Notes: generated by a model not told the origin, from the letters alone. A DNA stretch of 64,000 bases from Dromiciops gliroides (GCF_019393635.1 NC_057861.1:539384211-539448210); one strand, 5' to 3'; positions 20,490-33,307 are shown, numbered from the stretch's first letter. A program made the numbers and translations.

Positions 20490-23277
20490 CCAAATAAGGT
20501 CTGTCTATTCAGAGGAGTAGAACCTAAGGCTGCCATTGACACAGCAGTTACACTGACAGGGTAAATGAAATAACAATATCAGACAATAAATGCTAAGTGA
20601 CATAAATAGAAAGTATTACAGAAATTCAGAGAAGAGAGAGATTTTTGGCACTTTGAGCAATAAGGGATAGATTCATGAATGGAGAATAGCCTCTCAGCCA
20701 AGCATAAGGTCTCCCTCTGGCCCCTATCCAGTATCAGCTCTCTCTGAAGGCTTTCATGCCCTTTCTCCCTCTGCTAGAGATTCTCTCACATTGAATAGGC
20801 CTGGATCATTCTAGAAGACATTGAGTACAATCATTTCTTCTGTTAGAAAACAAAAAAGTACGCAGCATCTGAATGGTGGGCAAACAAGGCTTACCAGAAG
20901 GGGAATGGGCATGAATGAATGAAGAATGAAGTTAATCATACAGCATACAATGAATTATGTCCAGGCTGTGCCTAGGCACTACCAACCGGGACAATTGAGG
21001 AAGCAAGATTATTGTGAAATCTTCTTTTGTTGGAAATATCTTCAAAGGAAAATTTAAATAGCCCTTTTTCTAAGGAAAAGTTTTATTGCACCAAGGACTG
21101 TCCCCAGATGGAGGAAAACACACAGTCCTTTTGCATTTGGCAATATTCATTTTAAGGATATATTGGTTTTCAAGTGAAACAAAGAAAATAGAGAACATAA
21201 GTACTGAAGAATGTAATTCACCCCGGGACTATACCACTTATAGATTTCCTAAATATTGTCAGCCTTTAAGAAGCCAAAACCTCAGAGATATGGAGTCCAA
21301 AGCAACATCACAAACTACATTTACAGTATTCATTCTGAAAAGAAATCCCCAAAATATATTATCATCATATCCCTACATTGCATTATTGGAAGCTACCCCT
21401 CTGCCTATTCTCCAGTTAATATCCTTGTTTTTAAAAATTTTTAAGATAATAATAATTTTACCTAGCCCTTTTTGGCTTCACTTTAAAATGGTATTATATG
21501 TGAGGCCCAATGAATTATAGGGAGAAAAGTTTGTCATTTTAATTAACATTAAACCAGAATCAAGCATTAGAAAACAAGAAGAAGAAGAAGAAGAAGAACA
21601 GGGGCATTCAGGAGTGTATGATTAAGTGAACTGTAACAAACGAGGGCCCGGGGAACTCAAGATGTTTATAATTAGGAAGCCTCAGCATTCCTAATGAGGG
21701 AAGAGGATTCTGGGGCTGTTCTCATGAGTAAACAGTCAAAAAGTACAATTGCCTGAGGTGTATCCAGTCTATGGAGGCCTCGAAGGGGGATGGATCCAAT
21801 GGAAAATGGTGCCTTGACAAAGGGGCCCTTGGTTTTGAAGAAAGTGACAAAAGAGCCAGGCTCTGGTACTGCCCAAAGGCTAGAAGGAGTTCTCAGAAGG
21901 ATCCAGCAGGGCAGCTTCTAGTTATAGGAAGGCAGCACCCGTCAGGAAGGCTGCTCAACAGAAGCCCAAAGCAGCTTATATACATTTCTTTCATCCTTCT
22001 TTCACACCCTTGTCATGTCATGCTATTACTGTCCGTCACGTTGCTCATGAGGACTCTGCTTTATTTCTGTCCTCTTGGTGGTACAACAGACTCTAATGAC
22101 TTCTTCCATTTTGATATAGGCCAAAGCATGAACCTATCCTAGAGGGCTGTCTTTTCCTTCTACCTATTACCAGCAACCTCCCTTTATTCTTCTCCTGTGA
22201 GAGTCCTGTCTTAAGCCTGTCTAAGAACAATATTTTTTTCAGTTAAAAAAAAGAGAAAAAGATGACAGCCGGCCCAGAGTTTAATTGCTACAGATGACTA
22301 CCCACTCCCCCTCTCAAATTAACTGGTGAGCCAGAATTAATTTTTTTCAAAAATTCTGGACTTTGAATTATTTTATGTTGGAAATTTTACTGTCAGATGT
22401 ATTATCCCTTTAGTCCAAAGTAATTGAAATACAAATGTTCCTTGGCAGGACAGTAACTTAAGCTGTTATCAATCATTTACTTTAGTGTGAATGAGAGATC
22501 TGAGGTGAGTTTTTTGATAGAAGTTTTTTTGATAGAAAGGTGGTTTGTTTTTGATAGAAAGGAAGAAGAGAACATGAAGCATTTATGGAAGATGATACTA
22601 GGACCTTGTTCCTACTAGACAGGGCTTTTATAAACTGCTTTTTCATATAAGTATATCCTGCCTAATATGTTTATAGTAGGTTGACCAAAGATTTGGCATT
22701 GAAGTAGAGGTTGAACAAAACAACTCAGAAGTCTAATCCTTGAAGGGATTCACAAAGAAAACAAGAAATTTTGGTGTTCCTATTCTTCATGCATGATGGC
22801 ATATGTTGGTATATGAGGGTCAAGAAAAAGTGTCCCTTGGAAAAGAGAATGTATCAGGAAACCAGAGGTTGTCTTCCCTGACTTGGGCCAATTGACTGTG
22901 GAACATTCATTCTTAAGGGCACCATTGAAGAAAGACAGGACCAAGGACACATAAGTGTGTGTGTTATGCCACTTCTGTACTGGGGTTGCCACAGTGCTTC
23001 ACTACAGTGGATATCTTGGAAATGTGCAGGTCAGATCAGCCTATTGTTGATGTTGCTTGTTGTCTGGGATTTGTATAGTAGCCTTTGCCACTCAGAAACA
23101 GCACCATGCATTCATTCTGCAAAGTATGATGTTGGGTGAAACAATATTATAAGGACAGCTAATTTCATAGGAACGACATTATAAATGGGGGATTGGCTAA
23201 ATTATGTTTTAGTGGACTTTCATAATTTGGTTATATTAGTGAGGCAATCATGAAATGACATTGTTCAGATATCACCT
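20490..23277. other. long stretch without a recognised gene
   Basis: Largely unique DNA. The longest frames (144 codons at 21,086-21,520; 123 codons at 21,771-22,142) show no domain, no biased composition and no context, and I treat them as chance. A small (GAA)7 patch sits near 21,576-21,598, and the motif TTTTTGATAGAA repeats three times near 22,510-22,560. Confidence 0.5.
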
Positions 23278-23286
23278 TAGCATGCC

Positions 23287-23596
23287 TTTGAGGAGCAGGT
23301 AGATGGCACGGTGGATAGAGCACTGATACTGAAGTTGGGAGGACCTGAGTTCAAATCTCACCTCAGACACTTAGCTGTGTGACCCTGGCCAAGTCACATA
23401 ATCCCAATTGCCTTAAAACATCCAGAGTCATATCTCCAGTCGTCCTAATATATATCTTGCCACTGGACCCAGATGGCTCTGGAGGAGAGAGTGAAGTTGG
23501 TGACCTTGCAGAGCCCTCCCTCACTTAAATCCAATTCACTGCAAGTCATGATATTACCCAATGTCATGCTCCTCTTAAAGAATGAAGGACAAAAAA
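23287..23596 (+). mobile_element. composite marsupial SINE (about 310 bp), full length
   Basis: tRNA-like head (GAGCAGGTAGATGGC, GAGTTCAAATCTCACC, GTGTGACCCTGGCCAAG), then a second module with CTCCAGTCGTCCT, CCACTGGACCCAGATGGC and GAATGAAGGAC. Flanked by 9-bp TAGCATGCC at 23,278-23,286 and 23,597-23,605. Confidence 0.88.
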
Positions 23597-23816
23597 TAGC
23601 ATGCCAGTGGATCATCTTATTTGATTCTCATAAATAAGAGTAACAGAAAGGAAAGGCAGACATTCAGAATCTTGTAGATCAGAGTTCAAGTCCCGCCTAT
23701 GATACATGTTGGCTGTATGACTGAACAAGTCCCATCATTTTCCTCCTCACCTTTTTGCACCCAAGTAACTATCTAAGGTTACATATAGCCATTCCTAGAT
23801 TAAGGAAATGACCGTT

Positions 23817-23957
23817 TGTTTTGTTTTGTTTTTCTTTGCAGGGCAATGAGGGTTAAGTGACTTGTTCAGGGTGACACAGCTAGTAAGTGTCTAGTGTCTG
23901 AGGCAGGATTTGAACTCAGGTTCTCCTGAATCCAGGGTCAGTGCTTTATCCACTTTT
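23817..23957 (-). mobile_element. short tRNA-SINE, head missing
   Basis: Minus strand SINE whose first bases (GGGGCAGCTAGGTGG) are absent. It starts at AAGTGGATAAAGCACTG. Confidence 0.88.
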
Positions 23958-24049
23958 CTTTGGTATAATGGGGTTCCCTCACTGGTAGTTCCCTATACCA
24001 AATAAACCACAGGTTTGTACCAATAAAGTGTTAAAACTGAAAGGGGAGA

Positions 24050-24180
24050 TAGTTCCCATGCCGATTTTCCAGATGGGTAAATGGGCTCAGAGAATTTAAG
24101 TAATTTGTCTTTGGTCAAAAAGTGAATGGCAGAATTAGGACTCTTAAATACAGACTATTTCCTAGTTCAATGCCCTTTCC
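24050..24180 (-). mobile_element. MIR fragment
   Basis: TTTTCCAGATGGGTAAATGG..TTTAAGTAATTTGTC, the diverged MIR core on the minus strand. Confidence 0.5.
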
Positions 24181-24354
24181 ATATATTTCACAGCATTAAC
24201 TAGGACTTTTCACTAGAGTCCTTTTTGGCCAGCATCAGTGGGATTATGCCAGTAATGGAGATAGATTTACATTAATCCATGTACACAATTTCACCTAGTC
24301 ATTTTAAGTGTTGCCATTATTATTATTCCCAAATACTGACTCAGTGCCTTTACA

Positions 24355-24520
24355 ATACATACATATATATGTAGCTATGTATACATACAGACACATACAC
24401 CATACAGATTATATATAATTCTGTGTATATGTATAAATGTATACACATACACATATACACACATCTTTTTTGCATGTGTGTATGTATCACATATGTATAT
24501 TGCATTGTGCCTTATGCTAG
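24355..24520. repeat. TA/CA/TG microsatellite
   Basis: Mixed ATACATATATATG and ACACATACACATATAC runs. Confidence 0.75.
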
Positions 24521-24929
24521 GAATATAAAAATATGTTAACACATGTTTATACCTCCTCAAGACATTTGCAATTTAATTATGGAGACAGGACATATATATT
24601 AAAAGATAAATATAATTTTAATATAACACACATATCCCAGTAGTTAGCAGGCCTATGCATGAGTTAGACCAAACAGTCAAAAAAAATGTGAGAGGCTTTT
24701 ACCTGACATTTTTAACTCCTGCAAGGGAAGGTTTGAGGCTTACAAAGGCACCTAGAGTTGGAAGAGTAAAGCAAAAAGAAAGGCAAGTAGGAAAAGATAG
24801 GACAATCATGTTTACTTGCCCATAGACATGATGGGCTTAGAGACATAGCAGGAGGAGAAACCTGTCAAATGATAAGCATGTTGAGAAGCTACTCCTCAAC
24901 CTTGGTATTGCTAACTTCAGCCCTATTCT

Positions 24930-25155
24930 CAATCTCTCTCTTTCTCTGCTTCTCTCTGTCTCTTTCTGTCTGTCGCTCCGTCTCTTTGTCCTTCTTTGTC
25001 TGTCTCTCTGTGTCTGTGTCTGTCTTTCTGTCTGTCTCTGGCTGTGTCTGCCTGTCTCTCTCTGCCTCTGTCTCTGTTTCTCTGTCTCCCTGTCTGTGTC
25101 TGTCTGTCTTTCTCTCTCTCTCTTCTTTTCCTTTTCTCTTTCTTTCTCTATATAG
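24930..25155. repeat. (TCTG/TCTC)n low-complexity tract
   Basis: About 220 bp of CTGTCTCT-type pyrimidine repeat. ORFs read through it on both strands, which is expected for such a repeat and not evidence of coding. Confidence 0.93.
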
Positions 25156-25159
25156 CTCA

Positions 25160-26140
25160 TCACGTGAACAAAAGCAGGCATGTTAGCAAGCTGGAGTTGG
25201 GGTTGGAAGCTATAGCCATAGAACAGAGGAAAGTTAAGTGGCCCAGGTGGGAATCAAGCTCATAGCTGTGATTTCATTAGCACTGAATTCTGATGAACTG
25301 AGTTAAGGTACCCACATCACCTCACTCAATCTGCCTTCTTTTATTATCTATCTTTGCCTCAATAAAAGAATGTCTCTGGCTCTTTCAATCATAACGTGGG
25401 TGGGTGGGTGGGGGGTGCTGAGGGCAGGATGGGGAGAGGAGAAACCTTGCTACAGACTCCACAGACTACTTTGTATAATCTGCTCCCTCCTTTGTATATT
25501 AGATGCAAAGCTCATTGTGGAAAATGACTTGTCTGGGTGGATATTATCATCATTTATCATTCGGTTTTTTTATAGGGATGAAATTCCATGATCAAGTTAG
25601 CATCTGAAAACAGCAGGCAATTTGACAGGGAGGGGCTGGGTTGATGAGACTGGAGTACATTCCCATGAGAGGATGTGGAAATTTGTAGGAAGTAAAAGTG
25701 GAATTGAATTCCCTTGACAGCATTTGATACCCATTATCTGGAGCCAATGACTGCCAGTCCTATCTCGGGTTGATCATTCTGCAATTCTATAAGGCCTGTT
25801 TCCATCATGGGCCTATTCTACCCAGCATCTCTTAGAACACTCTACTGGAGAGAGGAGCCTCGACAGCAATATATTGTTCTTAATTACACTCCTCCAGTCG
25901 ATGTTTCCAAATAATTTTTATGGCACAAAAACAGTGTGGACTAGGGGCTCTGACACATGATCTTTATCTTGGGATCTGGACTAGGGGCTCTGACACATGA
26001 TCTTTATCTTGGGATCTGGCCTTTCCCAGAGAAGACCCAGTTGAGTGGAAGTCAAAAGGAGAGAGATTTTTGAGACAATTGAACAATTCCAGGATCTCTT
26101 CAGCTCACAGACAGGGCATCTTCAGACATAATGCATTGTA
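25160..26140. other. unique DNA with a 40-bp tandem duplication
   Basis: No gene recognised. A perfect 40-bp direct duplication lies at 25,937-25,976 and 25,977-26,016. Confidence 0.5.
25937..26019. repeat. perfect 40-bp tandem duplication
   Basis: Two head-to-tail copies starting TGGACTAGGGGCTCTG with no mismatch, plus three bases of a third. Identity implies a recent event or an assembly artefact. Confidence 0.95.
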
Positions 26141-26480
26141 CCATCTTCGTAAAGTAGAGAGAATGTTGGATTTTTGTCTGAGCAGTTGGGTTAGAATCCT
26201 AACCTTATCACTTGTAACCTGTGTGAATTTGGGCAAGTAATTTCAGTTCTCTAGCTTTCAGGTTCCTTATCTATAAAATTATGGGGTTGGACTAGAGGGT
26301 TTTTGGGGTCTTCACCACCTTTAAATCTATCACAGTAATCGTCTAGGAAACCTTTCTGTGCTCTCCTCAATTAACCATGTTCATGCTTGGGTTTGCATAT
26401 TGTAACCCTCTCTACTAAAAATTAAGATTCCTGAGGATGAGAAAATTATTGTTCATTGTTGTACCCAGTGCCTTGCAAAT
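26140..26480 (+). mobile_element. MIR3-like then L2-like fragments
   Basis: 26,140-26,330 carries GTGTGAATTTGGGCAAG and AAAATTATGGGGTTGGAC (MIR sense); 26,340-26,480 carries CCTGAGGATGAGAAAATT..GTACCCAGTGCCTTGC (L2 end). Confidence 0.5.
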
Positions 26481-26559
26481 TATTTTTTCTTTTTTCTTTA
26501 CTTTTTTTTTCTTTTTTAACATTGGGGTGGAAGAGGATAGGGAGGGAAGGCCTATGATG

Positions 26560-26745
26560 TCATCAATTTAAGGAACTCCTCCTTCCACACATGAAGATGG
26601 AAATAATCTATAAGTTACTATTTTAGAGAGCTGGCTGGAACAATGAAAAACTAAATTATTTAACCATGGCCACTTGTGAGTTTACATCAGAAACTTGAAT
26701 CTGTGTCTGCCTGACTCTAAGGCCAGACCTCTGTTCACTGTGTAA
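26560..26745 (-). mobile_element. MIR fragment
   Basis: TTTAACCATGGCCACTTG and CCTGACTCTAAGGCCAG are MIR-type text on the minus strand. Confidence 0.45.
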
Positions 26746-26769
26746 TAAGGTCTCTCCTATAGGCATTTT

Positions 26770-27286
26770 TATAAATTCTACTTGAATTTGAGGGTCAGGC
26801 ATTTGTTAGCATGGAGGGCTCAAATGTCCTTACCAGTAGGCAACCTCTATACAATATGCTTGAGATGATAGGAAGGGCGTCTATCCCAAATAGTCACCTT
26901 ATTGTGTATTATTAAATCTTAGTTCCTTTGGATGTCAAAAACATTATTGTTTTTCTGTTGTTTTCATGATATCTTTTTAAAGATGCTTAAACATTAGTGT
27001 TTTTTTTTAACAATACTAATATTCCTAAGATGGGCTATGCTATATGATGTTAGCTGCCAGTCAGCATCTTAGTTCTCAGTTAATACCTTAGAAGTGGGGA
27101 GGGTAGTGGGAGTGAAGAGGAGATTCTTTGGGATAGTTGAAGTAAGGAAGTAGAGGTACTGACAGAGCAGATGGAAGGGGGGCCACCAAAGAAGTTGCCA
27201 ATTTCACAATGCTGCTGGCACTTAAGATAGAAGGAAAGTGCCAGGAGGAAACTATGTCTTTCCATAAGATGAATAGGAAAAGGGTC
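26770..27286. other. no gene recognised
   Basis: Unique DNA. Short open frames on the minus strand at 27,080-27,288 overlap one another and show no family features. Confidence 0.4.
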
Positions 27287-27495
27287 ATTGTTGTTGTTGA
27301 GTCATTTCAGTCATGTACAACTCTTTCTGATCCCATGTAGGGTTTTCTTGGCAAAGATACTGGAGTGGTTTACCATTTCTTTCTCCAACTTATTTTACAG
27401 ATGAGGAAACTGAGGCAAACAGGATGAACTGACTTGCCCAGGGTCCCACAGCTAATAAGTCTTTGGGGTCAGATTTGAAATCAAGAAGATGTACT
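27287..27495 (-). mobile_element. long marsupial SINE, 5' truncated
   Basis: On this strand the tail end TTGTTGTTGTTGAGTCATTTC, ACTGGAGTGGTTTACC and GAGGAAACTGAGGCAAACAG are clear; the tRNA-like head has been lost. Confidence 0.85.
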
Positions 27496-27499
27496 TTCT

Positions 27500-28440
27500 A
27501 TGATTATTATTTCAATCTATAAAATAAAAAAAATTGACCCCTGAATAATGATGTTTTACTGGTCTAAAGTGGGGGAACTTATAGAATTTCTGAAAATAAA
27601 TACTAAAACCTCCATTTTCCCCCTCAGGAGTGCTTGAAACATAGGACAGATTCTTCTGAGACTTGGATTATTGAGGGGCAATTCTGCCTTGAGTCAGTGT
27701 AATAGCAAGGGAAACCTTATTCTTGGCTTATTATGGTCAATGTAGCAAGCAAAGTATTGAACATAATACAGTCTGACTTGATTACGAGCCATAAACACGT
27801 TCTCCCCTTGCTTTGCAGAATAGATATTTATTTATTACTCACTGATTTGTGTGTTCCTGAATTTTTTTTGCACTTTATAATTTCATTGATCTGGAGATCT
27901 CTTGTTAAGAAAATTCCCTCTACGAATGCAGACATGCAATTATTCTGCAACTTATAGCCTTTGAGTATTGCTTGAAGCCCTGAGAAGTTAAAAAAACATG
28001 GCAGCGTCTAAGAGCCAGTATGTGTCAGAAGAAGAACCTGAGTACAGGTCTCCTTGATTTCAAATTCAGTTCCATACCCACTATATGATGATGGCTTTAT
28101 ATTCCTAAGTCTCCAATTAAAATTTCTCAGATATTTATATGCATCCTGAGAATGGCATACATTGCTTCTGAGGTGATATTGAAGCAACTATAAACATTTG
28201 TGTTCTCAGGGAATATTTGGATAGATTCCTTTTTTCTTGAGAATTTGCTAGATGGAGTCACATCTACTTTGTTTGATCGCTGAATGAATGATATATAGGT
28301 AGAACCTTGCAAAGCCTCTGATGATTCAGATGACAACAGATCAATTGATACAGTGATGTGAAGGATCGTGCAAATCTTGTAATGCTACATAAAGTAAGTT
28401 ATCAATACCTTCATCTTCACCACCATTAGAGAAATTCCAA
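27500..28440. other. mostly unique DNA
   Basis: A MIR-like trace at about 27,990-28,085. Nothing gene-like otherwise. Confidence 0.4.
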
Positions 28441-28731
28441 TTTTAAATTATAAATAGAAGGTAGATAAAAGAGATAAAGGAAAGAAAGATAGGTAGTTAG
28501 GTACCGAGGTAGGTAGGTAGATACATGATATACAGCTAGATGAGAGATAGATGATATATAGATGACACATAGATAAAAGATAGATGGAAAATAAATGATA
28601 GTTTAATGGATAAATAGTAGATAAGTGAGATGGATAAATGATAATAGATACATAGATACATAGCTGATAAATGATAGAGGTTAGAAAAGGATAGATACAT
28701 CATAGAGAAAGAGAGATGAGAGAGGATAAAT

Positions 28732-28802
<71 letters not shown>
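28732..28802. repeat. (GATA)n microsatellite
   Basis: About 17-18 uninterrupted GATA units within a wider GATA-rich zone (28,445-28,835), followed by GGAT units. Confidence 0.95.
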
Positions 28803-28803
<1 letters not shown>

Positions 28804-28835
28804 TGATGGATGGATGGATGGATGGATAGATACCT

Positions 28836-28945
28836 AGATAAATCATTCATTAAGTGCTTACTATTTGCCAGGCACTATGCTAAATACTGGGGAAATAAAT
28901 AAAAGACAGTGCCTGCCCTCAGGGAGTTTAGATTCAAATGGGAAA
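28836..28945 (+). mobile_element. L2-like fragment
   Basis: TTAAGTGCTTACTATTTGCC, GGCACTATGCTAAATACTGG and CCTCAGGGAGTTTAG. Confidence 0.6.
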
Positions 28946-28949
28946 AGAT

Positions 28950-30110
28950 ATGAAATCATGGACTCTCTATGGCCTTATCCAAGTATCTCTAAGAGTGGTG
29001 GCTGATATTGTAATAGTATCATTGAACCCTTCACCAGGGCACAGAATAGAATTATAGAGGCTAGCTTTTTCCTTCTTTCTTCTAGTGTTCACAATGTACA
29101 TGATTATGCATTAGGACTAAGGAGGCAACTTTCTCAGTAGACTAATAGCTTATTCATTGTTGGGAAGATTGTAATAGGTGATTAGTGGTGGTAAAAAAGG
29201 CTTGGCTAGAAAACCTAGTTTTCTCCAAAGCTGTCATCAGTGGTATTGTAGTAAGGGACACATTGCTGAATTTACAACAGCCAAGAGGGTAATTAAGCAG
29301 AGAAATAGCATTTCTTATAATCCCAGACCAGAATCCTAGGTGCACTTTAATGAACTCTCTTCTTATGATCAACTATAATTTTAGATGAAATTTTATTTAT
29401 TTGTAAGGATAATCAAGGAGGCAACAATGATAGATAATCTGGGAGGCATCTCTCATTCTGCTAGTCAGAGGGTCTGGGTTCAAATTTCATCTTTAGAACT
29501 TTCTGCCTGCATGCCCAGAGCATGTCAGTTTACTTCATCTGCAAAAAGGGAGGATTAGACTCTGAGATCCTTTCTGGCTCCACATCCATGATCCTTGACT
29601 AGCATATACCCCAGAGGTAAAATTTACTCTTTAGCAAGCCTTGGTTTAAGCATAAGAATGAAGTGTAAATTCAAAGTGATAAATTTGTCAGTAAGATAGA
29701 CTTAAGCAGACACAAGTGGTGTCTTTCTTTCAAGTTTCTGCTAGTTCTTGGAATGACGCCATTGTGCAAGAACTGGGCCCAATGCCACACTGAGTCCCAT
29801 GCTTGCTGAAAGGGGAGATTCCATGTCTTAATTGGAGAGTGGGATGTTTCTCAGCTTTAGAGTGCCCGGGCTTAACTGTTTCAGGAGACTATCTCCACCA
29901 GAGCCTAAAGTCAGTCACACTTCAGGAGAAGGAAAAAGCTGCCAATGCTGTTCTTTTTTTTTTCTTTCTGACAATGTCTATTTTCCACAGTCACGATCGT
30001 GAAGAGCTATACTCAGGAAGGAATGACTCAGAGTTCCCATTCCAAAAAGACAGTATGCTCAGGGCAGGATGCATGAGCACAAAAACAGGAATAGTCAACT
30101 GAGCATTTGG
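28950..30110. other. unique DNA with a MIR-like trace
   Basis: A MIR sense fragment near 29,450-29,600 (GGTCTGGGTTCAAATTTC). No gene recognised; a 99-codon frame at 29,803-30,102 has no features. Confidence 0.4.
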
Positions 30111-30124
30111 CTTTTACCTCCCAA

Positions 30125-30365
30125 ATTAATATTAATAATGATGATAACAGTAATAATAACTGACGTGCATAAAGCATTCGAAGGTCTACACAGAGCTTTA
30201 TATACATTAGCTGATTTGAGCCTCACAAGAGCTCCATTGTACTTGAGAAGCAACCTGGTAGAGTGGATAGAGAGCCAGCCTTGGTGATAGTATGACTTAG
30301 GTTCAAGAATTTCCTCTGACACACACTGGCTGCATGGCATGGGTCAAATCATTTAACTTCTGTGT
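30125..30365. mobile_element. two old MIR-type copies, opposite strands
   Basis: 30,125-30,235 reads MIR minus (TTATATACATTAGCTGATTTG); 30,240-30,365 reads MIR-like plus (AGAGTGGATAGAGAGCC..GGGTCAAATCATTTAAC). Confidence 0.5.
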
Positions 30366-30484
30366 GCTCCCCGGGGAATTTTATATTACTTGAAGTTTCA
30401 GTGCAGGTACTTGTCTGCATTGGTGTTTCTTCATCTGGAGTTCTCTATATTAATGAAATCACAAATCTGGTTGTATATGTGTGT

Positions 30485-30560
30485 CACATACATACATACA
30501 TACATACACAGATACATACATACATATATGCATACATATATATATATACACATATATAGC
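30485..30560. repeat. (ATAC)n/(TA)n microsatellite
   Basis: ACATACATACATACATAC followed by TATATATA. Confidence 0.85.
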
Positions 30561-30574
30561 TGATCAACATTTTT

Positions 30575-30716
30575 CAATATAATTATTTACTTTTATCATT
30601 CCGGTATTTTTTTTTTAATTTTAAGACATTATTTTGAGAAGGGCCCCCTAGGCTTCACTAGATTACCACAGGGGTTCATTACACAAAAAATAAATGGTTA
30701 GGAACCCCTCCTGTAG
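30575..30716 (-). mobile_element. hAT-type DNA transposon relic, partial
   Basis: Text ATTATTTTGAGAAGGGCCCC, GGCTTCACTAGATTACC and the end GGTTAGGAACCCCTCCTG, the inverted-repeat type of the 16,925 copy. Confidence 0.5.
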
Positions 30717-31239
30717 AGTATCTCCTATCAATCCCCAGTTCCCCTCAAGAGCTTAAGTAAAGTCTGTTCTAGAATTTTTGCTGGGATTAATTGGCAAATT
30801 TTCCATCTTAGAGTTGCCCATATCTATCTTTATTTTTTTTCCTGTTTCTAAAAATGAGGACATTTGCCTCTTTCAGTCTTCTATCATTTTTCCTCAGCCT
30901 CTCCAATTTCTCCTGTATTATCAGCAATGGTTCCAGGATCATTCTGTAAATTCATTTGGTACCCTGAGGCATAAATCCTCTACATCAGGACACTTGAAAT
31001 TGTAAGCAGTAGGATCTCTTTTACTAGCTCCTCATTGAACTTAGGCTTCAATTCTCTTAAATAGGATTGTTTTTCCTTTCCCTTTCCAATCTGAAGATTG
31101 TTCTCCTTGCCAAAAAAGACAAACAAAACAGAGCAGGTCAACTTTCTATGTCATCTGTTAACATTATACCTCTTTGCCACAAGTAATGCGCCCATCTCTC
31201 TATAATTAGTATAATCAAGTAGTGTTGCTTATTGTATTA

Positions 31240-31370
31240 ATAATGGCTGGCCTTGAAGACAAGAAGACCTAAGTTCAAATCATGACTCTGATTAATATTG
31301 TGACCGTAGACAATCAATCCCTACTTCACACTGTTCCATAGACAAGATTCTATGACTCTCAGTTACAGAT
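31240..31370 (+). mobile_element. MIR-like fragment
   Basis: AAGTTCAAATCATGACTCTG and neighbouring MIR-type text, diverged. Confidence 0.4.
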
Positions 31371-31692
31371 GAGGTTATGTGCAATAGTTGGGTAAAGTCT
31401 ACACACTAGTGAAATCATAAATTTTGATCTCTGAAAAGAAAAAAGAAAAGGAAAAAGCATTGTTTTTCTTTCTCTGAACAAAATAGTCACCAGGAAACTT
31501 TCTTTCACCTATCTTTAGCATGTAGAAGTAGTGTTACAGTATATATGTCTGGCCTAGAAGACAGAAGAAAAAGGAAAAGGAATAAAAGTACTTTTCAAGA
31601 GCTTCCCTTCATTAGCAGCAAGGTTGTACAGTGGAGAGAACATTAGGCCTGGAGTCAGGAATATATGAGTTCAAATCCAGCCTCAGATACTT

Positions 31693-31930
31693 TAAGAAAA
31701 TATTTATTTTATTCTGAACTTAATAAATAAAACAATCATTTCTATAACATATTAGAACAGAAAAAAGATGTATATATGTATACATACATATTATTATGTA
31801 AAACTTTCTACTTCTTTTAAATATAAAGTTACCATGTAACATTTTTTTCTTCACCTTCCCCTCCCTTTTGCCCTAGAGATGGCTGCCATTAGGCACAAAT
31901 ATGTAGATGATAACTAGTTAGCTAGCTAGA

Positions 31931-31985
<55 letters not shown>

Positions 31986-32955
31986 ATATAGATATACATA
32001 TAGTTCTATGCATATTTCTATTTATCAGTTCTTTCACTGGATGCAGATAGTATCTTCTTTCATTAGTCCTTTGTAGTTAATTTGAACATTTGTAATAGTG
32101 AAAATGACTTATTCACTAAAAGTTGTTCTTAAAACAATATTGTTGTTACTTTTTACAGCATTCTCTTGGTTCTGCTCATTTTGATCTTCACTATTCACGC
32201 AAGTATATCCATATTTTTCTAAGATCCTTGATCTCATCATTTCTTTTCTTCTTCTTTTTTTTTTTTGGTGAGGCAATTAGGGTCAAGTGACTTGCCTAGA
32301 GTCACATAGCTAGTAAGTGTTAAGTGTCTGAGGCCAGATTTGAACTCAGGTCCTCCTGACTCCAGGGCCAGTGCTCTATCCACTGCACCACCTAGCTGCC
32401 CCTAGCTCATCATTTCTTATAACTCAGTAGTACTCCATCACAATCATATACCACAACTTTTACAGCCATTCCCCAAATGACTGGCATCTTTGCAATTTAC
32501 ATTTTTTTGCCGCCACAAATAGAGCTACTATAAATATTTTAGAACATATAAGTCTTTTCCTTTTTCACTAATCATCTTGGGAAACAGAAGTAGTAGTAGT
32601 ATCTCCAGGTAAAAGGATAGATAGACAATTTAATAACTCTTTGGGTGTAATTTCAAACTGTTCTCCAAAATGGTTGGATCAGTTCTCAGTTAGAGTCTCA
32701 ATTTTTCCACATCCACTCCAACATTTGTTGCTTTACCTTCAATCATTTTAGCCAATCTGTTTAATCTGCATTTCTTTAGTCAATAATGATTTAGAGCATG
32801 CTTTCATATGACTATAAAGTGTTGTGTTTTTGTCCTCCAGAAACTGCTTGTTCGTATTCTTTGACCATTTATCAATTGGGGTATGACTTGTATTCTTACA
32901 GATTTGACAAAGTTCTTTATTATATTTGAGATATGAGAACTTTATCTGAGAATCT
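31693..32955 (-). mobile_element. L1 LINE 3' end, SINE inside
   Basis: Minus-strand ORF2 tail and 3' UTR, diverged, with a TG/TA microsatellite (31,931-31,987). It interrupts an older MIR/SINE and is interrupted by a SINE, giving a three-layer stack. Confidence 0.8.
32246..32405 (-). mobile_element. short tRNA-SINE with 13-bp target duplication
   Basis: CTCATCATTTCTT at 32,233-32,245 and 32,406-32,418 flank a standard SINE. Confidence 0.93.
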
Positions 32956-33307
32956 CTCTGACCCTGGGCAAGTCAACTTAACCACTATATGTCTCAGTTT
33001 CTTCAACTATAAAATGGGGTTAATAACAGCACCTACCTCCCAGTGTTGTTGTGAGAATCACACTAAATAATATTTGTAAATTGCATGGCACAGAGTACGT
33101 ATTTAGTGAATGTTTCTCCTTCCATTCGCTAGAAGTTTTAATACCATACACATTGTTTTGTAGTTGTGCTATGCCCCTTTTTATTTCCCAGTTCTGAGCC
33201 CCTGACCCCATCTTTTGTATATGAACATTTTTTATCTGGGTTCACTTGGTTCATTTTTTAATACCACAAAATATAATTCAGATAGTTTTCATTTAATCTA
33301 CATCATA

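Larger units (their letters stand above)
31616..33120 (+). mobile_element. MIR/SINE copy split by an L1
   Basis: The left part 31,616-31,692 (GAGTTCAAATCCAGCCTCAG) and right part 32,956-33,120 (GACCCTGGGCAAGTCAAC, AAAATGGGGTTAATAACAGC) are continuous once the L1 is removed. Confidence 0.65.

Noticed and set aside
20261-20542. Open frames with poly-Glu or poly-Phe on both strands
   Set aside because: They read through a SINE and its GAA tail.
21086-22142. Frames of 144 and 123 codons
   Set aside because: No recognisable domain, no splice or promoter context, ordinary AT-rich composition. Chance is the better explanation.
24837-25265. Open frames of about 90-115 codons on both strands
   Set aside because: They are translations of a CT/TCTG simple repeat.
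28536-28850. 104-codon frame rich in Tyr-Leu-Ser-Ile
   Set aside because: Translation of the GATA array.
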